Below, in pieces: positions 27,105 through 36,259 of a DNA stretch of 64,000 nucleotides. The DNA comes from OMII01 sp044344945. GTDB taxonomy: Bacteria > Bdellovibrionota_C > UBA2361 > OMII01. Location: the NCBI GenBank assembly GCA_044344945.1, contig JBIJBZ010000001.1, forward strand, positions 1-64,000, in the 5' to 3' direction. The notes beneath the pieces were generated by a model. The model worked only from the letters and a program-made list of their open reading frames with translations. It was not told the origin of the DNA and did no database searches. The position numbers were made by a program, and so were the translations under genes. Each line of letters starts with the position of its first letter. The first letter of the stretch is position 1.

Positions 27105-28553
27105 TTACGCCGCCTGTGCAAACTCTGCAGCCAACTTCTCTGCCTTAGCACGAACTGAATCAAGGGTTCCAACCATGTAGAACGCCTGCTCTGGAAGATC
27201 GTCGAGCTTACCGTCAACGAGCTCGCCGAAGCCCTTAATCGTATCCTCAAGCTTGCAGTATACGCCCGGAGTACCTGTAAAGGTCTCAGCAACGTGGAAC
27301 GGCTGCGAGAAGAAACGCTCAATCTTACGAGCGCGTGCAACCGTGAGCTTATCCTCCTCAGACAACTCGTCCATTCCAAGGATGGCGATGATGTCTTGAA
27401 GGTCCTTGTACCGCTGCAAGGTCTGTTGAACCTTACGAGCAACTCGGTAGTGTTCCTCTCCAACAACGCTTGGCTCCAATACCGTAGAGCTGGAAGTAAG
27501 GGGATCCACCGCTGGATAAATGCCCTTCTCTGCGATTGAACGCTCAAGCGCGATCGTTGCATCCAAGTGCGCAAACGTCGTAGCTGGAGCTGGATCTGTG
27601 TAATCGTCTGCTGGTACGTATACAGCCTGAATCGAAGTAATCGATCCCTTCTTCGTTGAAGTAATTCGCTCTTGGAGCTGACCCATGTCAGTTGCAAGAG
27701 TTGGCTGGTAACCCACCGCGCTCGGCATACGTCCGAGAAGTGAGGACACCTCTGAACCTGCTTGCAAGAATCGGAAGATGTTATCAACGAAGAGAAGAAC
27801 GTCGCGGTTCTCCTCGTCACGGAAGTACTCAGCAGTGGTAAGGGCTGAAAGCGCTACACGGAAACGTGCGCCTGGGGGCTCACTCATCTGACCGTATACA
27901 AGGCACGCCTTGTCGATAACGCCGGAATCCTTCATTTCGTGCCAGAGATCGTTACCCTCACGAGTACGCTCTCCCACACCGGCAAACACTGAGAAGCCTC
28001 CGTGCGCCTTAGCGATGTTGTTGATGAGCTCCATGATGATTACGGTCTTTCCTACGCCCGCACCACCGAAGAGTCCGATCTTTCCACCCTTCAAGAACGG
28101 TGCGATCAGGTCTACTACCTTAATTCCTGTCTCAAGAATCTGCTTCGAGGTTGACTGCTCCTCGAAGGAAGGAGTTGGACGGTGAATCGGCCAACGAGTG
28201 TCAGTATCAACCGCACCAAGCTCGTCGATCGGACGGCCAGTTACATCGAGGATTCGACCAAGGGTCTTCTGACCTACAGGCACCGAGATAGGCGCGCCAG
28301 TATCAACTACCTCTTGGCCACGAACTAAGCCCTCGCTTGAATCCATCGCGATGCAACGCACTACGTTGTCGCCGAGGTGCTGAGCAACTTCGAGTACGAG
28401 GTTGTTCGGCTGATCGTCGATGGCTGGGTTTGTTGTAAGAACCGCATCGTAGATGTTTGGAATTCCACCACCCTGTGGGAACTCAACGTCGATTACCGCG
28501 CCGAGAACCTGAAGAATCTTTCCTTTTCGTCCCATTGTCTGTGTCATAGTCAT
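27105..28553 (-). CDS. atpD: ATP synthase F1 beta subunit
   Basis: This catalytic subunit (482 aa) has the P-loop GGAGVGKTVIIMELINN, the catalytic Glu/Arg stretch GERTREGNDLWHEM and the DELSEED-like element DELSEEDKL. Length and sequence are standard for bacterial F1. It is in the operon order H-A-G-D-C. Confidence 0.97.
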   Translation of the reverse strand: MTMTQTMGRKGKILQVLGAVIDVEFPQGGGIPNIYDAVLTTNPAIDDQPNNLVLEVAQHLGDNVVRCIAMDSSEGLVRGQEVVDTGAPISVPVGQKTLGRILDVTGRPIDELGAVDTDTRWPIHRPTPSFEEQSTSKQILETGIKVVDLIAPFLKGGKIGLFGGAGVGKTVIIMELINNIAKAHGGFSVFAGVGERTREGNDLWHEMKDSGVIDKACLVYGQMSEPPGARFRVALSALTTAEYFRDEENRDVLLFVDNIFRFLQAGSEVSSLLGRMPSAVGYQPTLATDMGQLQERITSTKKGSITSIQAVYVPADDYTDPAPATTFAHLDATIALERSIAEKGIYPAVDPLTSSSTVLEPSVVGEEHYRVARKVQQTLQRYKDLQDIIAILGMDELSEEDKLTVARARKIERFFSQPFHVAETFTGTPGVYCKLEDTIKGFGELVDGKLDDLPEQAFYMVGTLDSVRAKAEKLAAEFAQAA

Positions 28554-28561
28554 TCCCTTTA

Positions 28562-29443
28562 TTACTTGAGTGCTTCAGCTCCACCTACGATATCCAGCAA
28601 CTGGCTCGTGATGCCTGTCTGACGGAGCTTGTTGCGCTTTAAGGTGAGAGAGTGAATCAGTTCCTTTGCATTCTTAGTGGCGTTATCCATCGCTGTCATA
28701 CGACTTGCGTGTTCGCTGGCCTTCGTATCAAACGCGGCCTGACGAACGATTGCTCGTACGATTCGTGGAACAACGGCATCGAAAACTCGCTGCGGATTTG
28801 GCTCAAAGATTGTGATTCCTTGAACCGCATCCGGCGCTATATTTCCTGCGACCGCATCCTTATCGAGCGGAAGTAACCGCTCTGCGGACGCTACCGTGGA
28901 GATCGCTGATCGGAATCTTGTGTACACCAGGTGAAGTTCGTCGAACTCGCCCTTGAGGAAGTCGATCTCAAGGCGCTGACAGATCTCCTGAATTGGCCAG
29001 AAGTTCGGGTCGTCGCTGACGCTCTCGTTTGCTTCCACATAGGTCCGACCAACTCTTCGGTAGTACTCAGCAGGCTTCTTGCCGACGAGAACACTCGAGA
29101 TCTCAGCTCCTGGGTGTGCCTGAGCAAGCTCCTTATAGAGCGCTTCAACACGACGGTTAACGTTGGTGTTGAAGCCACCGCAGAGACCTCGACTTGCACC
29201 GAGGACAAGGATTCGAATCTTCTTGATAGACGGCTTTGCCTCGAGCAACGGATGCGAGAACTCGTTGCCGCCCTGAAGCTGCCCGAGGATTCCCTTGAGG
29301 GCGTCTGTGTAGGCGCGAGATCGCACCACGGAATCTTGTGTCTTGCGGAGCTTTGCCGCGGACACGAGCTTCATCGCAGAGGTGATCTTCTTTGTGTTGT
29401 TCACCGACTTTAATCGCCGGCGAATCTCTTTAAGACCTGCCAT
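28562..29443 (-). CDS. atpG: ATP synthase gamma subunit
   Basis: The 293-aa protein starts MAGLKEIRRRLKSVNNTKKI (family N-terminus: helix that enters the alpha3beta3 ring) and ends with the partner C-terminal helix (NATKNAKELIHSLTLKRNKL). It is the rotating central shaft of F1. It lies nine bases before atpD. Confidence 0.95.
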   Translation of the reverse strand: MAGLKEIRRRLKSVNNTKKITSAMKLVSAAKLRKTQDSVVRSRAYTDALKGILGQLQGGNEFSHPLLEAKPSIKKIRILVLGASRGLCGGFNTNVNRRVEALYKELAQAHPGAEISSVLVGKKPAEYYRRVGRTYVEANESVSDDPNFWPIQEICQRLEIDFLKGEFDELHLVYTRFRSAISTVASAERLLPLDKDAVAGNIAPDAVQGITIFEPNPQRVFDAVVPRIVRAIVRQAAFDTKASEHASRMTAMDNATKNAKELIHSLTLKRNKLRQTGITSQLLDIVGGAEALK

Positions 29444-29456
29444 AGGGCGTTAATCC

Positions 29457-31058
29457 TTATGCTGCGTTAGCGTGAGACTGCGTTGACTTCTGAGCCGGAG
29501 CTGCGTGAGCGCCGGTGCCGTTTGACGAAGCGCCAAGCGATACCGAAGTGCCCGCAATAAACTGCTCAACGAACGATCCGATCGCCTTCTTCAAACGCTC
29601 AGTGATATCCTTATCGAGCTCCTGCTTAGTGCGGAGATCCTTCACAAGGTCAGGTTGGTTTGCGATGAGGTGGCGATGGAGCGCCTCCTCGAACGGACGA
29701 ACCTGCTCAACCGGAAGCTTATCGGTGTAACCGTTTGCTACGGAGAAGATTGATATGACCTGAAGCTCAACGGGCATCGGAACGTTCTGTCCCTGCTTCA
29801 GGATCTCAACCAGGCGCGCGCCCTTTGCAAGCTGGGCGCGAGTGGCGGCGTCGAGATCCGAGCCGAACTGTGCGAACGCCTGCTTCTCTCGGTATTGCGC
29901 GAGGTCAAGTCGGAGCGTTCCAGCGATCTTCTTCATCGCCTTCACCTGAGCAGCTCCTCCTACACGGGATACCGAGAGACCTACGTTTACCGCTGGTCGG
30001 ATACCCGAGTTAAAGAGATCCGCCTCAAGGAAGATCTGTCCGTCCGTAATCGAGATCACGTTCGTTGGAACGTATGCAGATACGTCACCTTCGAGAGTCT
30101 CAATTACTGGGAGCGCTGTAAGAGAACCACCGCCGAGCTTGTCGCTCAACTTAGCAGCACGCTCCAAGAGTCGGGAGTGAAGGTAGAATACATCTCCTGG
30201 GTACGCCTCTCGTCCTGGAGGACGACGAGTGAGGAGCGAAACGCTTCGGTATGCAACCGCATGCTTTGAGAGATCGTCGTAGATCACCAGAGCGTGCTTG
30301 CCGTTGTTCATGAAGTACTCGCCCATCGCGCATCCGGTGTACGGAGCAAGGAAGGACATCGGAGCTGGCTCGGAAGCAGTAGCAGCGACTACGATCGTGT
30401 GATCCATTGCACCGTGCTCTTTGAGACGCTCAACAACCTGCACAACCGATGAACGCTTCTGTCCGATTGCAACGTAGATACAGATAACGCCGTTACCCTT
30501 CTGGTTGATAATCGTGTCGATAGCAACTGTTGTCTTGCCAGTCTTCTTATCGCCGATGATAAGCTCACGCTGTCCACGCCCTACTGGAGTCATGGAATCG
30601 ATCGCCTTCAATCCGGTCTGCATCGGCTCATGCACCGACTTACGACCAACGATACCAGGAGCCTTAATCTCGATACGAGATGAGTGCTTCGCAGGGATCT
30701 CACCGAGGCCGTCGATTGGGTTGCCTAGCGCGTCAACAACACGTCCAACGAGCTCCTCGCCCACTGGCACGGTTGCGATGCGGCCTGTACGCTTAACGGT
30801 GTCACCTTCCTTAATCGTGCTGGTTTCACCCATCACTACGATCGCCACGTTATCCTCTTCGAGGTTGAACGCGAGACCCTTGGTTCCATTCTGGAACTCA
30901 ACGAGCTCTCCAAGAGCAACTTTTCCGAGACCGTATGCTCGAGCGATTCCGTCTCCAACGCTGAGGACGGTGCCAACTTCACTGAGGTCACCCTCGCCTG
31001 ATACGCTGCCGATCTTATCCTTGATGATTCTACTTATCTCATCTGCACGTATATCCAT
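29457..31058 (-). CDS. atpA: ATP synthase F1 alpha subunit
   Basis: The 533-aa regulatory nucleotide-binding subunit has the P-loop GDKKTGKTTVAIDTIINQ (usually GDRQTGKT) and the family start IRADEISRIIKDKI. The last 25 residues are an Ala/Ser/Gly/His-rich extension beyond the usual C-terminus. It is downstream of atpH in the operon. Confidence 0.97.
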   Translation of the reverse strand: MDIRADEISRIIKDKIGSVSGEGDLSEVGTVLSVGDGIARAYGLGKVALGELVEFQNGTKGLAFNLEEDNVAIVVMGETSTIKEGDTVKRTGRIATVPVGEELVGRVVDALGNPIDGLGEIPAKHSSRIEIKAPGIVGRKSVHEPMQTGLKAIDSMTPVGRGQRELIIGDKKTGKTTVAIDTIINQKGNGVICIYVAIGQKRSSVVQVVERLKEHGAMDHTIVVAATASEPAPMSFLAPYTGCAMGEYFMNNGKHALVIYDDLSKHAVAYRSVSLLTRRPPGREAYPGDVFYLHSRLLERAAKLSDKLGGGSLTALPVIETLEGDVSAYVPTNVISITDGQIFLEADLFNSGIRPAVNVGLSVSRVGGAAQVKAMKKIAGTLRLDLAQYREKQAFAQFGSDLDAATRAQLAKGARLVEILKQGQNVPMPVELQVISIFSVANGYTDKLPVEQVRPFEEALHRHLIANQPDLVKDLRTKQELDKDITERLKKAIGSFVEQFIAGTSVSLGASSNGTGAHAAPAQKSTQSHANAA

Positions 31059-31092
31059 ACTTACCTCTTCTCAATTAAATCGTTGGATTCCT

Positions 31093-31644
31093 TTACCGTG
31101 TTACCTGCGCAGCTACTCGCTGCAATGTTCCCGCAACGGATCGATCGAGGAGCTTATCTCCAAGACGAATCGTCACGCCGCCCAGGAGCGCTGGGTCTGT
31201 CTTTACTGTTAATGCAACCTCTCCACCGAGCGCTTGTGAGAGCCGGCCTTTGAGGCTTGAAACAACATCATCGTTGGCCGCTTGTGCAAACGTAAGCTCA
31301 AGAGAGAGGCTCTTGCGATACTCGCTCAAGAGACGCTCGAAGGTCTCGGAGAGGCTGGGAAGGACCTGCGCTTTGCGAAGCTCTACGAGGCTCTCAATGG
31401 TTCGCTTGGTGGGCTCATTGACCCATCCACCGAAGCTCTGTGCAACCGCATCTATCACCGCCAAACGCTGCGCGTCCGATACCCGCGGATTAAGCATTCC
31501 GTTGCGAAGATCAGCCGACGCAGACCATGCAGCAGAGAAGCTTTTAAGCTGTCCGGCGGTCGAGTCGAACTGCTGAGGATTCGTAACCTCAAAGAGTGCT
31601 CGCGCGTACCGCTTTGCTACCTTTTCCTTTGTTCCTGAAGCCAT
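31093..31644 (-). CDS. atpH: ATP synthase delta subunit
   Basis: The 183-aa protein has the delta/OSCP pattern: an N-terminal helical domain (VAKRYARALFEVTNPQQF) and a C-terminal domain ending LGGVTIRLGDKLLDRSVAGT. It links the peripheral b/b' stalk to the top of F1. Confidence 0.93.
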   Translation of the reverse strand: MASGTKEKVAKRYARALFEVTNPQQFDSTAGQLKSFSAAWSASADLRNGMLNPRVSDAQRLAVIDAVAQSFGGWVNEPTKRTIESLVELRKAQVLPSLSETFERLLSEYRKSLSLELTFAQAANDDVVSSLKGRLSQALGGEVALTVKTDPALLGGVTIRLGDKLLDRSVAGTLQRVAAQVTR

Positions 31645-31686
31645 GAGTTCCCTTCCCTACTCACCCCGTTTCTCTGAGAGCTACGA

Positions 31687-32262
31687 CTATTGAACCAATC
31701 TCTTTGCGCTACTAACTGCAGCGTCGACGTATGCCTGCTGACGCGCGGTAAACTCACCACCTGCGAACTTCGAACGCGCAAGGTCGACAGCACGCCCAAC
31801 GAGGCTCTCCTTGAAACTACTTTCAGCAGAACGCCCCTCAGCTGCGAGCATCTCTTTAGACTGCTCACGGATGCGCTTGGCTCGCTCGTGCGCCTGATTA
31901 ACGATCATCTCGGCCTCGGCCTTTGATTGAACGAGGATCTCCTGGCGCACCCTCTCCTGCTCGGCGGTCAACCCTTTGGTCAGCGCTTCAATCGCGTTGA
32001 GTTCGCGCTCGGCAATTTCAACCTGGGTAGTGGCATGATCAACATTCTCTCTGATGCGAGTGCGCCGAGCTGCCCATCCTCTGCGAATTGGGCCACGCGC
32101 AAGGAAGAATACGCCAACGACGTAAATGAGGAAGTTAACCCAAGAGAGCTTGAGGTCATGAATCGACGGCTCGTGGTGGGCACCTGATGCAGAAGCGACA
32201 GAGATAGGAACAAGAAGCGCTACGGCAATTGCGGTGAATCGTACTGTATGTCTTTCGTTCAT
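31687..32262 (-). CDS. atpF: ATP synthase b subunit
   Basis: The 191-aa protein has an N-terminal signal-like segment (FTAIAVALLVPISVASASG), a membrane helix (WVNFLIYVVGVFFLARGPI) and a long coiled-coil with charged heptads (EIAERELNAIEALTKGLTAE). A cleavable-looking leader before the true anchor is seen in b subunits of several deltaproteobacteria. It forms the peripheral stalk with b'. Confidence 0.88.
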   Translation of the reverse strand: MNERHTVRFTAIAVALLVPISVASASGAHHEPSIHDLKLSWVNFLIYVVGVFFLARGPIRRGWAARRTRIRENVDHATTQVEIAERELNAIEALTKGLTAEQERVRQEILVQSKAEAEMIVNQAHERAKRIREQSKEMLAAEGRSAESSFKESLVGRAVDLARSKFAGGEFTARQQAYVDAAVSSAKRLVQ

Positions 32263-32533
32263 CGATCTGCTTTCTACAAACTCGCTGGTTCTCTTTCCGT
32301 TTAGACGTCTAGCCTTGGCTCTTTAGCGATGTCTCCTGAGAGGCGTTTCGCCGCCAGGCCCAACGGTTCCAAAATGCGCCGGTAGGATATCCAGTCTGAA
32401 CCAAGAAGTCACCCCTTAGCTTGACGATTTCTTTCAGGAATATGCGGGCCGGCTGGACACTCGGAGTTGGCGGGATGAGGCTGCAGCAAACCCGTTGATG
32501 TGGGCCAAAAAACCACTCAATAGAACTTACGTT
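32263..32533. other. Unusually long gap within the ATP synthase operon
   Basis: 271 bases separate atpF from atpF' whereas other gaps in the operon are 8-42 bases. No gene was recognised. A fragment GGAATATGCGGGCC near 32439 resembles the end of the dispersed palindromic repeats (ATATGCGGGCC), so this may be the scar of a repeat insertion. Confidence 0.45.
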
Positions 32534-33007
32534 TTAGTGAATGGTCAACTGCGAGTCGACCTGGGTGGCGAGCTGCGCCGCGAGCTCCTGAGCTGCCTTT
32601 TCAGCCCCAACTTCAGCACGCTTGAGCTGCTCGTCGATATCCTTTCGACCGGCTGCCAACTCCGCAGCTGCCTCGGATTCGGCTTTTGCAAGGATGGCAC
32701 TCGCTTGAGTTTTGGCCTCCCCTACCATCTCGGCCCGGGCTCGATTCGCCTCCACACGAGCCTGGAATAGCGCATCGGCATGCCTTGCTCGCAGGGCGTT
32801 TGTCTTCTGACGCATCTGGTCAGCAGTGAACAACGCACCAACCGTGGCGGATTCGCGATGCTCAACATGCTCAAGAGTCGGCTTAAAAACCAAGGCTTCC
32901 AAGGACTTATAGAGAACAAGGAGCAAAGCCGTGCCGACGAGAATCATGGCTCCGTCAGTCAGAGTAAGGTCAAAGAGTTTTAGAGCTTTTTCGATGGTGG
33001 TCTGCAT
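32534..33007 (-). CDS. ATP synthase b' subunit
   Basis: The 157-aa protein has one N-terminal membrane helix (AMILVGTALLLVLYKSLEAL) and a long charged coiled-coil (QKTNALRARHADALFQARVE and beyond) typical of the second peripheral stalk subunit. Paired b'/b genes directly after bactofilin and parAB match the gene order in Geobacter and related bacteria. The a and c subunit genes are not here. Confidence 0.88.
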   Translation of the reverse strand: MQTTIEKALKLFDLTLTDGAMILVGTALLLVLYKSLEALVFKPTLEHVEHRESATVGALFTADQMRQKTNALRARHADALFQARVEANRARAEMVGEAKTQASAILAKAESEAAAELAAGRKDIDEQLKRAEVGAEKAAQELAAQLATQVDSQLTIH

Positions 33008-33039
33008 GCCTGAGAGAGTCGTCGATTTTTGAAATTAGA

Positions 33040-33465
33040 TCAACTCTTGGCACCAGCCACAGCCGACTTCTCGGCCTGCTCAGGCATCGAGCAGCGACCA
33101 ACAAAGGTAGCCCCTGGCTCGATCATGATTACCTGAGTGGAGACATCTCCGCGCAGATCGGAGCCGTTCATCAGGGACACCGATTTTGCACCGATAGCAT
33201 CCCCTGCCAACCGGCCTTCTACCACGATCTCTTGCGCTATCAGACGGCCAGTAACAGCCCCACCAGCTGCAATCGTAATTTTTGCCTCTGAGTTCACCTC
33301 GCCCTCAATGGCACCGGCGATGACAACATCACCCTTTGAAGTGATGTCGCCTTTGAACACGCTCTCAGAGCCGATCAAGGTCGTAGCTACACGTTGCGCT
33401 CCGGCGCCAAGTGTAAATTTCGAGTTATTTCCGTATGAATCTGTCGCAATTGCTTGGTTTGCCAT
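33040..33465 (-). CDS. Bactofilin (polymer-forming cytoskeletal protein)
   Basis: The 141-aa protein has a central right-handed beta-helix core (residues about 28-125) with Gly-rich turns such as GDVVIAGAIEGEVNSEAKIT and GRLIAQEIVVEGRLAGDAIG, flanked by short unstructured tails. Bactofilins polymerise without nucleotide and anchor wall enzymes or ParA/ParB machinery. Its position next to parB supports the chromosome-segregation link seen in other deltaproteobacteria. Confidence 0.9.
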   Translation of the reverse strand: MANQAIATDSYGNNSKFTLGAGAQRVATTLIGSESVFKGDITSKGDVVIAGAIEGEVNSEAKITIAAGGAVTGRLIAQEIVVEGRLAGDAIGAKSVSLMNGSDLRGDVSTQVIMIEPGATFVGRCSMPEQAEKSAVAGAKS

Positions 33466-33472
33466 CTTGATA

Positions 33473-34456
33473 TTACTCCCGTGTAATAGTCAGCATCTGT
33501 ACAAGTCTATCCAGCTCCGCGTCGGAGAAGTAATGCAACTCAATAGCCCCGCCTTTGCGGGCTTTTCGAATTGTAACCTTCGTACCGAGGGAGTTTCTAA
33601 GTCGTTCCTCAAGTTCTGGATACGGCGAGATCTCGCGAGCGATACTACCTGCGCTCTCCTCCGCTGGAGAGCCCTTCTTTGGCGCATCAAAAACAACCTC
33701 CCGAGAAACTATCGCTTCGACCGCTCGAACTGTGAGGTTTTCCGCGATCACCTTGTTTGCGAGGCCGATCTGAGCAACCGGTTCTTTGACCGTTAGGATC
33801 GCCTTTGCGTGTCCTAATGTAATGCGCCCATCCCGGAGCATATCCTGCACGACCGGCGGAAGCTTCAAAACTCGCGCGATGTTTGCCACCGTTGCTCGGT
33901 CCTTGCCTACCCGCTCAGCTACCTCCTGCACCGTCATCGAAAAATCCTCGATAAGTCGCTGATATCCCTTGGCTTCTTCAATAGGATTGAGGCTTTGGCG
34001 CTGGATATTTTCGACTAAGGCGATCTCGAGTGTTTCACGCTCACCCAAATCACGTATAATTACAGGCACTTGGGAGAGTCCCGCCCGCGTCGACGCCCGG
34101 AACCGGCGCTCACCGGCGACGATCTGGTAGCCGCCAGCATAGGGCCGAACCAAGATCGGAGAAAGCACTCCAAGCACCTTAATTGACTCAGTTAATTCGG
34201 ATATCTCCTGCTCTGAGAATTCTTGGCGGGGCTGCGTTGGATTGGGGATAATTTGGGAGATGTCGAGGTATGCTATCCCCTCGCCCCCCGCCTCTTTCTG
34301 TGTTGCCGTTGGCTTGGCCTCATTCGGCACATCAACGTTACTCGCAGGCTGGCGCGTGGGAACCGCGGCTACCGGCGCAGCCGTTGACACCAGCGCACTC
34401 AAGCCTCGTCCTAAAGCCATTCGTGTATTTTTCTTTGCTGCAACTCCATCCGACAT
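33473..34456 (-). CDS. parB: Chromosome-partitioning protein ParB
   Basis: The 327-aa protein has the N-terminal ALGRGLSALV box (ParA-interacting), the ParB/Srx CTPase domain (IIPNPTQPRQEFSEQEISEL and the GERRFRASTRAG motif), a helix-turn-helix that reads parS (VQEVAERVGKDRATVANIAR) and a C-terminal dimer domain. It binds the TGTTCCACGTGGAACA sites nearby. It is 8 bases upstream of bactofilin. Confidence 0.95.
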   Translation of the reverse strand: MSDGVAAKKNTRMALGRGLSALVSTAAPVAAVPTRQPASNVDVPNEAKPTATQKEAGGEGIAYLDISQIIPNPTQPRQEFSEQEISELTESIKVLGVLSPILVRPYAGGYQIVAGERRFRASTRAGLSQVPVIIRDLGERETLEIALVENIQRQSLNPIEEAKGYQRLIEDFSMTVQEVAERVGKDRATVANIARVLKLPPVVQDMLRDGRITLGHAKAILTVKEPVAQIGLANKVIAENLTVRAVEAIVSREVVFDAPKKGSPAEESAGSIAREISPYPELEERLRNSLGTKVTIRKARKGGAIELHYFSDAELDRLVQMLTITRE

Positions 34457-34534
34457 ACAAACCTCGTTCTAAAAACTAAATTATTGGGAGCTTAGCGGTC
34501 ACATGCGCAACCCGGCGTGTGGGGCGCTTGTGAG

Positions 34535-34550
34535 TGTTCCACGTGGAACA
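34535..34550. promoter_or_regulatory. parS site 1
   Basis: TGTTCCACGTGGAACA, a perfect 16-base palindrome of the parS type, lies in the parA-parB intergenic gap. Confidence 0.9.
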
Positions 34551-34553
34551 TCA

Positions 34554-35348
34554 CTAAGCAGCTTGCTCCTCGGAATCCTTATTAAGACCTAGGCGCTCAA
34601 TGAGTTCGCCAGCTAAGGCGAGGTAGCTCTTTGCGCCAGCGCTCTGCGGGTCATATTTGCAGATAGGCAGGCCGTGACTTGGACATTCCGAAAGCTTGAT
34701 GTTTCGCGGGATGCGCGCTCGAAAGAGCTTATCCCCAAAGTGCCGCTCGGCTTCATCGCGAACCTGAACCGAGAGGTTTGTGCGGGCGTCGTACATGGTA
34801 AGGAACACGCCAAGAATCTGAAGAGAGGGATTAAATGTCTGTTGGACGAACGCAATCGTGTTTAAGAGCCCAGAGAGACCCTCGAGCGAGTAGTACTCAG
34901 CCTGAAGTGGGACAATGACCGACTGCGAGGCGCCAAGTGCATTAAGGGTCAGCAAGCCGGAGGAGGGGGGACAATCAATCAAGATAACATCAAAGGCCTC
35001 ACGAACATCGGCCAACGCACTCCTCAGGATAAGCTCTCTGCCAGGCGTCTTCCCGATCTCAAGCTCGAGGCTCACCAGATCGTGCGAGCCCGGAACAACG
35101 CTGAGGTTTTTGATGGAGGAGGGGACAATGATGTCCTTTAAGAGAACTTTTCCAAAGAATGCATCGTACAGGTCAGATCCCTCAGGATGCTTGTCGATAC
35201 CGAGGCCGCTTGTTGCGCTAGCCTGAGGATCGAAATCCAGGAGAAGAACGCGAAATCCGAGGAGAGCTAATTGAGAGGAGAGGCTAACGGCGCTCGTTGT
35301 CTTTCCGACGCCACCTTTTTGATTTGCGAGAGCGATTATCTGAGTCAT
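34554..35348 (-). CDS. parA: Chromosome-partitioning ATPase ParA/Soj
   Basis: The protein starts MTQIIALANQKGGVGKTTSA with the deviant Walker A KGGVGKTT. Walker A' DFDPQASATSGLG and Walker B VILIDCPPSSG follow. ATG 35348 is chosen over an in-frame ATG 48 bases upstream because it gives the canonical family N-terminus (264 aa). ParA drives separation of ParB-parS complexes. It is upstream of parB with a parS site between them. Confidence 0.95.
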   Translation of the reverse strand: MTQIIALANQKGGVGKTTSAVSLSSQLALLGFRVLLLDFDPQASATSGLGIDKHPEGSDLYDAFFGKVLLKDIIVPSSIKNLSVVPGSHDLVSLELEIGKTPGRELILRSALADVREAFDVILIDCPPSSGLLTLNALGASQSVIVPLQAEYYSLEGLSGLLNTIAFVQQTFNPSLQILGVFLTMYDARTNLSVQVRDEAERHFGDKLFRARIPRNIKLSECPSHGLPICKYDPQSAGAKSYLALAGELIERLGLNKDSEEQAA

Positions 35349-35424
35349 ATGCAAGGAGTCTACTACGAGGTCTGTAGAGGTACCATGAGTTCGCATCAGT
35401 CACAACAAAAAAAGGCGCGGTACT

Positions 35425-35440
35425 TGTTCCACGTGGAACA
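35425..35440. promoter_or_regulatory. parS site 2
   Basis: TGTTCCACGTGGAACA, upstream of parA. Confidence 0.9.
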
Positions 35441-35549
35441 AAGAAGGAGCACAGTGCCACTCAACGCTTGCGCCCCTGGGCGCTGGACGAGTGATTGCGA
35501 CCGCACCTCTGCGTTCCACCTGTAACAAAACAGCGAAGCGCGCTCAACG

Positions 35550-35565
35550 TGTTCCACGTGGAACA
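35550..35565. promoter_or_regulatory. parS site 3
   Basis: TGTTCCACGTGGAACA, 110 bases beyond site 2. A degenerate relative, TTTTCGACGTGGAGCA, lies at 35639-35654. Confidence 0.9.
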
Positions 35566-35724
35566 TTCGAGCACGGTTGATGAAGCGCTTATGTTGAGTC
35601 CGGGCCAAGGAGAGGAATCCGAGGAGCGATAGCTGCCGTTTTCGACGTGGAGCACGTTCACAGCTACCCATCCACTTGTACCGCTGACCTTGTCATTACC
35701 CGAGAGAGGCGGTTGTGCCTGAAG

Positions 35725-35740
35725 TGTTCCACGTGGAACA
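35725..35740. promoter_or_regulatory. parS site 4
   Basis: TGTTCCACGTGGAACA, 160 bases beyond site 3. Confidence 0.9.
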
Positions 35741-36045
35741 CTTCTACACCTGCCACCGGCCAACGCCCGTTGCCGCCCGACTCAAAACGTTCAATCACTC
35801 GTCCTCTGATGATTGACTAACACCTCCGCATCCGAACTCCGTTGTTGCACACCGTCGCGGTACGGAGAGAAGAGGCACGCCGATTAACCTACTGCGCTAT
35901 TCGACAACTCTCCTAATCTGCGTCGCTGGACCGGCCAACCGGAGCCCCTTGAAGATGCCTGAGTATTTCAGCCACTCGATTCAATTCGATACAGAAGGCA
36001 GGAGACGCCCCAGCAGGCAGATCAGCCAGGCGCCCATAATTACTG

Positions 36046-36061
36046 TGATCCACGTGGAATA
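36046..36061. promoter_or_regulatory. Degenerate parS-like site
   Basis: TGATCCACGTGGAATA differs from the consensus at two positions, one in each half, and retains the central CCACGTGG. Confidence 0.5.
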
Positions 36062-36259
36062 GAGCAGGGATACACAGCCACGCTCAGCTGCACTCGCCAC
36101 AAAGCGCAAACCACCGCACGCCTACAACCGCGGCACGCGCGCTCACAACCCGAAAACGCCTACACCGAGCCAAAAAGACACCTCGACTATCCAGAGGCTG
36201 GCCAAGGTCGCTATAACAGCTAAACATAAATACAATGTTCTATTCAGACAAACACGAGA

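Larger units (their letters stand above)
35349..36259. other. Gene-free parS zone
   Basis: About 910 bases without a convincing gene contain three perfect parS sites and two degenerate ones. Minus frames here read MFHVEH and similar from the parS sequences and are considered artefacts. No clear cluster of DnaA boxes (TTATNCACA) was seen by eye. Chromosomal origins often lie near such zones, but gidA/gidB or dnaA are not beside it. Confidence 0.6.

Noticed and set aside
27029..27820. 263-codon Arg/Ser-rich minus frame within atpD
   Set aside because: It is an out-of-frame shadow of the highly conserved atpD gene.
35396..35763. Minus-strand frames reading MFHVEH and similar in the parS zone
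   Set aside because: These come from translating the parS palindromes (ATGTTCCACGTGGAACA) and have no family features; they are a known annotation artefact.
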